NCBI GenBank assembly: GCA_013153675.1
Contig: JAADEA010000002.1
Location: forward strand, 1 to 7,102
DNA: 7,102 nucleotides
Reading direction: 5' to 3'
Source of the DNA: Campylobacterota bacterium
GTDB lineage: Bacteria > Campylobacterota > Campylobacteria > Campylobacterales > Sulfurovaceae
Position 1 is the stretch's first letter, and every line of letters begins with the position of its first letter. Below are positions 1 through 6,474 of this stretch, one piece after another. Below the pieces are notes generated by a model. It saw only the letters and a program-made list of their open reading frames with translations, did no database searches and had not been told where the DNA came from. Position numbers and translations under genes: made by a program.

Positions 1-1
1 T

Positions 2-2566
2 TTAGAAAAGAGTTTTTACTCTCCAAATAATTCAAATAACTACTATCAAGTTCAACCTATATCTAAAAATCCTCCAAAAGTTCCAGTAGGAGATAATGAT
101 GGGAATATAAATGATGGTGGAACAATTGATATTAATAAGTTATATTTCTCAAAACTATACTTTAGATTTAAAGAGCCATTTGGAGAAGTGGATAAAAAAT
201 TTAATGTAACAATTGAGGCTCAAGCAGATTTTGGATCATTCTTAGTACCTTATACCTTCTCCACAGAGGGCAAAGCGCAAGCCACATTAGAAAGATGTCC
301 AAGATATGAAGTGTATAACCCAATGTTTGGTATATTTAATATAGAAAGGAAAAATAGTAAAACTCAAAGAATACCTCAAAAATATACTCTATATACTCAA
401 GCAGTAAATAGACCATTTGATTTAGAACTTGTAAGCTATGATCCAAAAAATCTAACTAAAGAAAAAGCAATTACCCATACTGGAGTTGAAGTTGAATTAA
501 TTGATGCAGATACATTTGATAATAAAGCAAGTGCTGGTTTTGATAGTGTATGTGAAGATTATGATAAAGATAAAGTATTATTTAGCCGCAGAGTTGCCTT
601 TCCACCATTCCCAATTTATACTTCTCGTGTAGGAATAAGTAATATCAACCCACCAGTTGCACTAAAAAATGCAGCATTTAGAATATGGTATATTACAGAC
701 TCAAAAGGAGATTTATTACATACAAACTGTTATAAATTTCCAAGATATGAGGATTTTGATCATTGTATAGCGCATATGTATCAAGGATATAAATCAGCTG
801 GCAATGATACAATTGATCCATCAAATAAATGTAAAAAAGTATGTACATCACCAATGGGTAAAGGATGTTATGAGTGTTTAAAAACATACTATGGACATCC
901 AGTATGTTCAAGAGATAATTTTGCAATTAGACCAGTTACATTTAAAGTGGCACTTTATGATAATAATCAATCTAAATCAACAAAAACAATTAAATTAGGG
1001 GATAATACAAAAAAAGATACTATTAATTTAACAGCTGGATATAACTATCTATTAGATATTAATGCAACTATCTATAATAGCACAACTCAAAATGCTAAAG
1101 GATATTATCAAAAACTTAATGGAAAAAGCTCAAATGGTATATCTTTATTAAAATTTAATGGAAATAGCACATGTGCAGATAAGACAGACTACCCAGTAAA
1201 GATAGAATTTAGTAATGGAAAATTATTTAAAACATCTACTATAATTCCTTATTTAAGATCAAATAATGCAGGAGATTATGAATATCAAGTTAGAGATTAT
1301 GGATGGACTGCAGTAGATCAAAAGAATAATCCTCTTAAGCCATATAAGGCATATGGAGATTGTATTAGTGAAAATTCTGATGTAAGTAAATATATTCCAT
1401 GGGTTAGTTCATCTTCTCAAATTGGATGTATTATCTCATCAAAAGAGGAGAAATATAAAACAGTAGATCTTAAAGTTAAATTTGTTCCTTATAAATTTAA
1501 ATTTTCTAATGTAGTAGTAGATACTAACCCTTATAGTGGAAAGAATTTCTTATACTATAATGATCTAACAAAAGCTGAAGATCAAATTAAAAGTAACACT
1601 GTAATGGCTCTTAAATTAAGTGGATATATAAAAGCATATGGTGCAAATAATGCTCTTCTTACAAACTTTAAAAATGGATGTGCAGCAGAAAATGTAAATA
1701 TTACATTTGATGTTAATAGTTCAACTCCTCTAAATGAATTAAAAGATTCACAAGGAAATGAGGTTCCATTACAAGTAGTACAATATTCTCTCTCAAGCGA
1801 TGATGCATCAAATGTAATTGAGTATGAACCAAATAAAGCTATTACACTTACAAAAGAGCACTTTATTGACAATGGAATAGGAAAATTTAATATCTTTATG
1901 AACTTTAAAAGAAGATATGATGCACCTATTAACCCAATAAGATTTGGAATTACTAAAGTTAAAGCATCAGCCAATAATCTAAAAGCTGTTGCTATGCTAA
2001 ATAAAGATTATTTCCCAACTGGAGAAGATAATATTACATCTTCTAAACTATTTTACTATGGAGCAATTAAAGCTACAAAAGACTTTTATGATGGAGTATA
2101 TAAAGAGTCTATCTATACTCCTATTATGGCACTTAAATATTGTGATTTAACTCTAAAAGAGTGCAGCAATTTAGGAATAGATATTAATAAGAGTATTACA
2201 AGCTTTTATAAATGGTGGTTAAATTATGATCTATCTACCACATCAAGTACAAATAAACTATATTTAAAAAGCGAAGATACAAGTAAAGCAACAGTTTCAA
2301 GCTATGCTGATCTATCTAAAGGAATAGATCAAAAAGTGCAAGTTAAGTCAAATTTAATGGCAAAAAGACCTTTTATTGTCAATATAGAACAAAATGGAGG
2401 GGGAGCAAGCTATCTATTATATAATCCAAAAGAGAACAAACCTCCAGTAATTTTATATAGAGTAAGGTTTGTTAATAGCCCAGGTAGATGGTCTGGAGTA
2501 GGAAAAACTGGACATGCAACAAAACCAAATAGCGCAGAAAATAAATTTGAAAGGATGGGCTGGTAA
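2..2566 (+). CDS. Large secreted MshQ/DUF6701-like pilus-associated protein (partial, N-terminus missing)
   Basis: The frame is open from the window edge, so the true start and any signal peptide lie upstream; the GTG at 188 is only an internal Val codon. About 854 residues are visible. The protein is Asn/Lys/Tyr-rich with alternating beta-type segments and no membrane helix. Numbering from the GTG at 188, a cysteine cluster at 181-240 (C181, C193, C215, C219, C227, C230, C240) is followed at once by SRDNFAIRP, resembling the D-x-F-x-x-R-P element I associate with MshQ/DUF6701 proteins. A later stretch (YYGAIKA, 623-629, then TPIMALKYC, 644-652) resembles the F-x-Y-G-R-L segment of the same family. 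The C-terminus ends in a Trp/Gly-rich and charged tail (GRWSGVGKTGH near 766-776). It lies immediately before four prepilin-like genes, as mshQ lies beside mshD/O/P, which suggests an exported pilus-tip or adhesin-like partner. The family match is from memory of motifs, so function is inferred. Confidence 0.72.
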   Translation, partial: LEKSFYSPNNSNNYYQVQPISKNPPKVPVGDNDGNINDGGTIDINKLYFSKLYFRFKEPFGEVDKKFNVTIEAQADFGSFLVPYTFSTEGKAQATLERCPRYEVYNPMFGIFNIERKNSKTQRIPQKYTLYTQAVNRPFDLELVSYDPKNLTKEKAITHTGVEVELIDADTFDNKASAGFDSVCEDYDKDKVLFSRRVAFPPFPIYTSRVGISNINPPVALKNAAFRIWYITDSKGDLLHTNCYKFPRYEDFDHCIAHMYQGYKSAGNDTIDPSNKCKKVCTSPMGKGCYECLKTYYGHPVCSRDNFAIRPVTFKVALYDNNQSKSTKTIKLGDNTKKDTINLTAGYNYLLDINATIYNSTTQNAKGYYQKLNGKSSNGISLLKFNGNSTCADKTDYPVKIEFSNGKLFKTSTIIPYLRSNNAGDYEYQVRDYGWTAVDQKNNPLKPYKAYGDCISENSDVSKYIPWVSSSSQIGCIISSKEEKYKTVDLKVKFVPYKFKFSNVVVDTNPYSGKNFLYYNDLTKAEDQIKSNTVMALKLSGYIKAYGANNALLTNFKNGCAAENVNITFDVNSSTPLNELKDSQGNEVPLQVVQYSLSSDDASNVIEYEPNKAITLTKEHFIDNGIGKFNIFMNFKRRYDAPINPIRFGITKVKASANNLKAVAMLNKDYFPTGEDNITSSKLFYYGAIKATKDFYDGVYKESIYTPIMALKYCDLTLKECSNLGIDINKSITSFYKWWLNYDLSTTSSTNKLYLKSEDTSKATVSSYADLSKGIDQKVQVKSNLMAKRPFIVNIEQNGGGASYLLYNPKENKPPVILYRVRFVNSPGRWSGVGKTGHATKPNSAENKFERMGW

Positions 2567-3405
2567 TGAGACGAGCAGTTGCATTGATCGAACTTATATT
2601 TGCGATCGTGGTAATGGCTATAGCACTGCTTAGCTTACCAAACTTGGTAAGCAGCAATATTAAAGCATCTAAAGGGATCCTTGAGCAAGAGGCAGTCTCT
2701 CAAGGATCATCCTTTATTCATTCCATATTAACATTAGCATGGGATGAAGCAGATACAAATGAGTCTTATCCAGGACCTGTATTAGAAGTAGAGAGTGCTA
2801 CTGCTTCAAGTAGCTCAAGTGGAAGTAGTGGAAGTTCACACGATCACGATAGTGGAGATTCTCATAGTGGAGGTTGGGGATTTAGTATTCCAAATCCATT
2901 TAAAGAGTGGATAGAGTGGGGATTTAAAACAGGAAGAAGAGTTGGTGTGCCAATTTTTGCAGATAGAGTATTTATTAGTTTAGAGCCTGGGAAACCAAGA
3001 CTTAGTGCAACTCCTCCTACTCAGCTTGGAGGTGATGCTGATGATATGGGAGAGTTTGATGATATTGATGATTATAATAACTATCAAACAACTCTCCATC
3101 TATTCTCAAGTTCAGCCGTTTCAGTAGCAACAGGAGATTATATAGATACAAATGTAACTATAAAAAGCAAAGTCTCTTATGTAGATGATTTACCAAATAC
3201 ATCTGATAATAGCTTTAACCATTCAGTTATTATATTTAATAACCCTTTTGATAGTTCAAAAGAAAAATCAATTAGTACTAATATTAAAAAAGTAACAGTA
3301 CAAATTACTTCAAATAAAAATGCGTTAGATAAAAATGTGGTTTATAATGCCTTTTCATGCAATATAGGAACAGCTAACTTAAAAGGGAGAGATTTTGACA
3401 ACTAA
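2566..3405 (+). CDS. Type IV prepilin-like minor pilin, MshD-like
   Basis: 279 residues. The short basic leader MRRA is followed by VALIELIFAIVVMAIALLSL, a classic class III prepilin helix. Predicted prepilin-peptidase cleavage is after Ala4, placing Glu9 at mature position 5. After the helix (to about residue 60) comes a low-complexity Ser/Gly/His/Asp insert (78-103), then a Trp-containing stretch, an acidic D-D-I-D-D-Y motif (165-170) and a beta-rich C-terminal half. The Asp-rich 'DxDDY' element resembles MshD-type pilins. Only one cysteine (C265) is present, unlike the two neighbouring pilins with four each. The ATG shares one base with the upstream TAA (TAATG), with AAGGA at 2551-2555 as a plausible ribosome binding site, so translation is probably coupled. 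It should sit in the inner membrane and be assembled at or near the pilus tip. The prepilin class is secure; the MshD assignment is moderate. Confidence 0.82.
   Translation: MRRAVALIELIFAIVVMAIALLSLPNLVSSNIKASKGILEQEAVSQGSSFIHSILTLAWDEADTNESYPGPVLEVESATASSSSSGSSGSSHDHDSGDSHSGGWGFSIPNPFKEWIEWGFKTGRRVGVPIFADRVFISLEPGKPRLSATPPTQLGGDADDMGEFDDIDDYNNYQTTLHLFSSSAVSVATGDYIDTNVTIKSKVSYVDDLPNTSDNSFNHSVIIFNNPFDSSKEKSISTNIKKVTVQITSNKNALDKNVVYNAFSCNIGTANLKGRDFDN
2797..2874 (+). repeat. Low-complexity Ser/Gly/His/Asp-coding tract inside the MshD-like pilin
   Basis: Codons 78-103 of the MshD-like pilin encode a run of serines interleaved with glycine (SSSSSGSSGSS) and then HDHDSGDSHSGG. At the DNA level AGT/GGA/AGC/TCA codons are reiterated, but not as a perfect tandem repeat. 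The tract lies between the N-terminal pilin helix and the beta domain, so it would be a surface-exposed flexible loop. The three His and three Asp residues make metal binding conceivable, though nothing here proves it. Confidence 0.6.
3382..3390 (+). promoter_or_regulatory. Ribosome binding site that supports the TTG start of the MshO/GspJ-like gene
   Basis: AAAGGGAGA ends four bases before the TTG at 3395. It is purine-rich and close to anti-16S complementarity. With the short leader that this start produces, it makes TTG the most economical initiation codon although it lies inside the preceding gene. Confidence 0.55.
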
Positions 3406-4294
3406 AAGAGGATTTACTTTTATTGAGGTTATCTTAGTAATTGTTATCTTAGGAATTGTTGCTGGAATCTCTTCAGAAGCAATAGTTAGAGTATATAAAA
3501 ATTATGCTCAGCAAGAGGCTATTCATAGAGCCAGTATAAAAGCTGAGCTTGCTATTACTCAAATAGCAAATAGAATGGAATATGCTATATCAAAAACAGT
3601 CGTTAAAAGAAGAAGTGCTACTGATGACTCCATATCTCCTATCCAAATTGCCCCTGATGAATATGAGGTATTAGAATGGGTAGGATATGATGTGGATAAT
3701 TTTGAATCTTATGAATCTAATACAAACCTAAAGCCTGGTTGGAGCGGTTTTGCAGACTTAGAAGCAAGTTCTAAAACATCTATTGTAACAAGAGGCTCAA
3801 ATTTATCTCTTTTAAAATCAATTTATTACTATTTATCATATAAACAAGCAAGAATTAGTAATATTGCCATTTTTATTCCAGATAATTATGACTTTAATAA
3901 TATAGGATACAAAAATAGTTCAACTGCAGGTATTACCTTTGTTAGAGGAACAAATAATGATGAAAAGATATATTTAAAAAATAATCTTAAATATTTAAAA
4001 GAACAGTTTAAAATGGCATGGAGTGCTTATGCAGTAGTTCCTATAAATTGTAAAAAAGATATTGAAGGTGCAAATCTTTGTCAATTAGAACTAAGATATA
4101 ACTTTAGACCATGGGAACATCAAGACTACAACTCTGCAAGAGTTAATAAAGCTCTTCTTACTACAAATGTAACAGTATTTAGAACATATGCAACAGAAAA
4201 TAGGGTTCAAATAAAACTTTGTGTAAAAGAGAGATATGGAATAAACTCTTCATTATTTGCAGTAAGTTGTAAAGAAAGGGTGGTATTTCAATGA
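3395..4294 (+). CDS. Type IV prepilin-like minor pilin, MshO/GspJ-like
   Basis: 299 residues. The leader MTTKRG is followed by FTFIEVILVIVILGIVAGI: cleavage after Gly6 puts Glu11 at mature position 5, which marks a prepilin-peptidase substrate. The segment after the helix (ELAITQIANRMEYAISKTV, 51-69) matches the usual 'L-A-x-R-x-x-x-A-x-P/K-x-S/T-V' region of GspJ/MshO-type pilins. The C-terminal domain has four cysteines (C219, C229, C276, C292), suggesting disulfides in the periplasm or outside the cell. The start is TTG at 3395; no ATG or GTG fits the short leader better, and AAAGGGAGA (3382-3390) sits just upstream. The gene overlaps the previous one by 11 bp, consistent with re-initiation by the same ribosomes. 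GspJ and MshO are minor components that build the tip complex; that role is inferred from family and context. Confidence 0.84.
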   Translation: MTTKRGFTFIEVILVIVILGIVAGISSEAIVRVYKNYAQQEAIHRASIKAELAITQIANRMEYAISKTVVKRRSATDDSISPIQIAPDEYEVLEWVGYDVDNFESYESNTNLKPGWSGFADLEASSKTSIVTRGSNLSLLKSIYYYLSYKQARISNIAIFIPDNYDFNNIGYKNSSTAGITFVRGTNNDEKIYLKNNLKYLKEQFKMAWSAYAVVPINCKKDIEGANLCQLELRYNFRPWEHQDYNSARVNKALLTTNVTVFRTYATENRVQIKLCVKERYGINSSLFAVSCKERVVFQ

Positions 4295-4788
4295 TAAAAA
4301 AAGATTTAAGAGGGGCTTTTTCCCTTATTACGGCAATTGTGGTAATATTAATTTTATCATTAGTAGCAACATATATATTTTATCTCTCAGGAAAAATTAC
4401 AAGAGAGACTACCTCTGAATATCAACAAAATCAAGCTATTCTTTTAGCAAGAAGCTATACAGAGTATGCAATATTAGCAGTTATGAGTGCTGATAGAAAT
4501 ACATCTTCCCATTGTGTCCAACAAATTAAAGGAGATATAGGTAATCCAGAAATTGGACAAGGATACAGAGTTGAGGTGGATATAAAATATATTGGAACTT
4601 ATAATGTATTAAAAAAGTGTCCAAATAATATTATATTAAGTAAAAATGTATCTACCCAATATACACCTCTTACAATTGTTGTTGATGTATTTGTAAGATA
4701 TAAAGATTATAACCATCCTTTAATTAATAAAAATCCATCTCAAGTACCATGGATTACATACCACAAAAGGAGTTTACAAAAGATATGA
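4291..4788 (+). CDS. MshP/PilX/GspK-like minor pilin lacking the mature Glu5
   Basis: 165 residues. A basic leader MIKKDLRGA is followed by a hydrophobic helix FSLITAIVVILILSLVATYIF (10-30), so it looks like a prepilin. If cut after Ala9, mature position 5 is Thr rather than the usual Glu. Loss of Glu5 is known for GspK, and MshP and PilX proteins have similar 'ALxTA'-type starts; these sit at or near the tip, where no deeper subunit needs to be contacted. The following stretch (YQQNQAILLARSYTEYAILAVM, 44-65) resembles the 'A-x-x-A-A-x-S-G-x-E-W/Y-A' region of PilX/MshP/GspK. Two cysteines (C75, C110) could form a disulfide. It is much shorter than a typical GspK, favouring MshP/PilX. It overlaps the preceding gene by 4 bp (ATGA), with AAGGGTGG (4276-4283) as ribosome binding site. 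Confidence 0.78.
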   Translation: MIKKDLRGAFSLITAIVVILILSLVATYIFYLSGKITRETTSEYQQNQAILLARSYTEYAILAVMSADRNTSSHCVQQIKGDIGNPEIGQGYRVEVDIKYIGTYNVLKKCPNNIILSKNVSTQYTPLTIVVDVFVRYKDYNHPLINKNPSQVPWITYHKRSLQKI

Positions 4789-5450
4789 AAAAGTTAAGAG
4801 AAGCTTTTACTTTTATTGAGGTAATTATAGTAATGGTATTACTTGGAATATTAGCCTCTCTTGCTATATCTGCTAATAAAAGAGATCTTAGACAAGAGGC
4901 AATTTTACATATGCTAACAATGATTAGATATACACAATTTTTAGCAATTCATGATAATCAATATGAAAATAATGATACAAGATGGCTAAGAAAACTTTGG
5001 AGATTTGGTATATATAAATGCTCCGGAGGAAATGATCTATACTATATTATTGGAAGCGATAAAGATAAAGGTGGTAATATAGATTTAAACGAAGCAGCCA
5101 CTGACCCATCTAATCAAAAAAAGATCTATTGGAATGGTAGTAGACCCTGTCCAAAAGGTAATATGGATGAGATAAATTGGGATGTATCGCCTAATATGTT
5201 TATTACAAGAAAATATGGAATCAGTAATGTAAAATTTGAAGGTGGATGCACATCAAGTCATGTTGGATTTGATCATATAGGAAGAGCATATAGCTCTTTT
5301 ACATCTGTAAACTCTACAGATCATAGTAAATTAATAAAGAGTGATTGTAAAATTACTTTTAGTTTTAAAAATAGCTCTTTTGCTCCTTTTAGCATAATTA
5401 TCAAAAGAGAAAGTGGATATGCATATCTTGAGAATAATCCCAATATATAA
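4785..5450 (+). CDS. Type IV prepilin-like minor pilin, GspH/FimT-like
   Basis: 221 residues from the ATG at 4785. The leader MKKLREA precedes FTFIEVIIVMVLLGILASLAI; cleavage after Ala7 puts Glu12 at mature position 5. The next region (QEAILHMLTMIRYTQFLAIHDN, 37-58) fits the GspH/FimT pattern in which a second helix carries 'L-x-x-x-I-R-Y-x-Q-x-L-A'. Four cysteines (C79, C122, C155, C188) and a G-F-D-H-I-G-R-A-Y motif (161-169) lie in the beta-rich domain. An in-frame ATG at 4749 would add 12 residues and a 40-bp overlap. The downstream ATG is preferred because it gives a normal 7-residue leader and the same 4-bp ATGA overlap as the junction before it; AAAAGGAG (4765-4772) is the likely, somewhat distant, ribosome binding site. 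It is the last gene of the pilin set and probably a minor or initiating subunit. Confidence 0.83.
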   Translation: MKKLREAFTFIEVIIVMVLLGILASLAISANKRDLRQEAILHMLTMIRYTQFLAIHDNQYENNDTRWLRKLWRFGIYKCSGGNDLYYIIGSDKDKGGNIDLNEAATDPSNQKKIYWNGSRPCPKGNMDEINWDVSPNMFITRKYGISNVKFEGGCTSSHVGFDHIGRAYSSFTSVNSTDHSKLIKSDCKITFSFKNSSFAPFSIIIKRESGYAYLENNPNI

Positions 5451-5464
5451 GAATATTTGGGATT
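5436..5464 (+). terminator. Hairpin spanning the end of the pilin operon (weak terminator candidate)
   Basis: AATCCCAA (5436-5443) pairs perfectly with TTGGGATT (5457-5464), and a bulged T allows a few more A-T pairs inside. The stop codon of the last pilin (5448-5450) sits in the loop. No U-run follows directly; the T-rich stretch comes only near 5498-5516, so this may be an RNA-stabilising 3' end or a partial or factor-assisted terminator. Confidence 0.4.
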
Positions 5465-5492
5465 CCTAACCTTCTCTTAAGCCATTTTAAAT

Positions 5493-5498
5493 TATAAT
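5493..5498 (+). promoter_or_regulatory. Candidate -10 element of the hpf promoter
   Basis: A perfect TATAAT occurs 40 bases before the hpf start, in a very AT-rich gap with a run of seven T just after it. No good -35 is visible upstream, which is common for the main sigma factor in Campylobacterota. A second possibility is the TATATTAT stretch at 5516-5523, but that would leave almost no leader before the ribosome binding site. Confidence 0.45.
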
Positions 5499-5525
5499 TT
5501 TTTTGAATGATTTTTTATATTATAT

Positions 5526-5531
5526 AAAGGA
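5526..5531 (+). promoter_or_regulatory. Ribosome binding site of hpf
   Basis: AAAGGA, six bases before the ATG at 5538, supports that start codon and the full-length N-terminal domain. Confidence 0.6.
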
Positions 5532-5537
5532 TTTAAG

Positions 5538-6080
5538 ATGAATACAAGCATTGTAGGAAGACATTTTGAGCTAAGTGATCCTATAAAAGATTATATTGAT
5601 AGCGCATTTGAATCAATTAAAAAATATAATTTAGATATTATCTCAGCAAATGCAGTAATTGCTGCTAATGAAAGAAATGGTAAAAAAGGTTATACTGTAG
5701 AGTTTGTAGTAAATGTAAAAGATAAGCATACAATTGTAATTACACAAAAAGATAAAGATGTATATGCAGCTATTGATAAAGCTTTAGAGAGGCTACAAAA
5801 GAGCCTTAGAAGATATGCAGATAAAGTAAAAGATCATAGAGCAACAAGTATTAAAGATTTAGAACAAGCAACTCCTCAAAAAGAGCCACTTGATTTTGCA
5901 AATGATATTGATGAAGATATTGTTCCAATGGATTTAGAAATCCACAAGCCATTAGATTTTGAAGAGGCGCGCGCACTTCTTGCACAAGATCCTAAAAAGT
6001 TATTTTTAGTATTTTATGACAATGAAGGCAACTTAAGAGTTATGTATAAAAGAAGTGATGGAAAGTATGGACTATATTAA
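5538..6080 (+). CDS. hpf: Ribosome hibernation promoting factor, long form
   Basis: 180 residues. Residues 1-95 form the HPF/RaiA (S30AE) domain: it begins NTSIVGRHFELSDPIKDYI and carries the helix DVYAAIDKALERLQKSLRRY (74-93), rich in basic residues that contact 16S rRNA in known family members. An acidic linker (about 107-130) leads to the C-terminal domain (about 131-180), ending FLVFYDNEGNLRVMYKRSDG and KYGLY, the usual long-HPF dimerisation domain. Long HPF binds the 30S subunit at the decoding site and links two 70S ribosomes into inactive 100S dimers in stationary phase or starvation, through its C-terminal domain. Length and both domains are normal, so the protein is probably intact. 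It has its own likely promoter and a strong terminator, so it is probably a single-gene unit not co-transcribed with the pilin genes except by read-through. Confidence 0.95.
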   Translation: MNTSIVGRHFELSDPIKDYIDSAFESIKKYNLDIISANAVIAANERNGKKGYTVEFVVNVKDKHTIVITQKDKDVYAAIDKALERLQKSLRRYADKVKDHRATSIKDLEQATPQKEPLDFANDIDEDIVPMDLEIHKPLDFEEARALLAQDPKKLFLVFYDNEGNLRVMYKRSDGKYGLY

Positions 6081-6084
6081 AAAT

Positions 6085-6109
6085 AAGAAAGAGAACTTTT
6101 CTCTTTCTT
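6085..6109. terminator. Shared bidirectional terminator between hpf and the toxin gene
   Basis: AAGAAAGAGAA (6085-6095) and TTCTCTTTCTT (6099-6109) form an 11-bp perfect stem with a three-base CTT loop. It lies five bases after the hpf stop and eight bases after the toxin stop on the other strand. Read on the minus strand the stem is followed by TATTTTTAA, a U-rich tail; read on the plus strand the tail is TATT with the U-rich 3' arm itself. The placement between two convergent genes fits a terminator used from both sides. Confidence 0.8.
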
Positions 6110-6117
6110 TATTAAAT

Positions 6118-6474
6118 CTATTCTCCTAACTCAAATACCTCTTTTATAATTTTCTCTATCTCTAAAATCTCCTCTTTTTCCAAAACAGCAATCTTCTCTA
6201 TCAAAAATTTTCGGTGCAAAAAAGATATACTATTAACTACCGCATAGCTATCTTTTTGCAATCGATCTCTTTTTTGAATCTTTACTCTAAAATCAGATGT
6301 TAAAATATCCTCTTTCGTAGATAGAGGAATAACCAAAGCATAATCATACAATCCCTCTTGCAAAGCTAAATTTAGCTTTCTATTTTGAAAAATTATAACA
6401 GGCCTCTTTTTGCCAAATGAAAATGAATCTCTACTTTTGCCAAAATCCGCCAGATATATATCACCCCTCTTCAT
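6118..6474 (-). CDS. MazF/PemK-family type II toxin, endoribonuclease
   Basis: 118 residues, the usual length for the family. The start MKRGDIYLADFG carries the R-G-D/E-I-x-x-x-x-x motif, and KKRPVIIFQN (22-31) is the conserved R-P-V-hydrophobic strand; Arg24 corresponds to the catalytic Arg of MazF. VIPLSTK (48-54) matches the 'P-[IL]-[ST]-[ST]' strand with the second catalytic Ser/Thr (S52 or T53). DFRVKI and LQKDSYAVVNSISFLHRKFL (72-91) correspond to the 'K-x-D-S-x-x-x-x-x-Q-I-x-x-x-x-x-x-L' region. Family members cut single-stranded mRNA at short sequence motifs and arrest translation when the antitoxin is degraded. The ATG lies inside the antitoxin gene (14-bp overlap), with AAGAGAG a few bases upstream as a ribosome binding site, so the toxin is probably translated after the antitoxin. 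No truncation is seen. The cleavage specificity cannot be read from sequence. Confidence 0.92.
   Translation of the reverse strand: MKRGDIYLADFGKSRDSFSFGKKRPVIIFQNRKLNLALQEGLYDYALVIPLSTKEDILTSDFRVKIQKRDRLQKDSYAVVNSISFLHRKFLIEKIAVLEKEEILEIEKIIKEVFELGE

Noticed and set aside
188..190. GTG as the start of the large protein
   Set aside because: The frame is open upstream to the first base of the window, there is no ribosome binding site of note, and the encoded sequence continues smoothly, so the gene starts beyond the window.
693..926. Minus-strand open frame of 77 codons
   Set aside because: It lies wholly inside the large plus-strand gene, has low-complexity Leu/Tyr/Ile content typical of a shadow frame, and has no recognisable domain.
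1582..1974. Minus-strand open frame of 130 codons
   Set aside because: It is antisense to the large gene, whose plus-strand reading has coherent codon use; hydrophobicity here is a by-product of AT-rich complement.
2472..2657. Minus-strand open frame of 61 codons across the first gene junction
   Set aside because: It is antisense to the end of the large gene and the pilin leader; the plus-strand prepilin motif is unmistakable.
4749..4784. ATG at 4749 as the start of the GspH/FimT-like pilin
   Set aside because: It would give a 19-residue leader and a 40-bp overlap; the ATG at 4785 gives a normal 7-residue leader and the ATGA overlap seen at the preceding junction.
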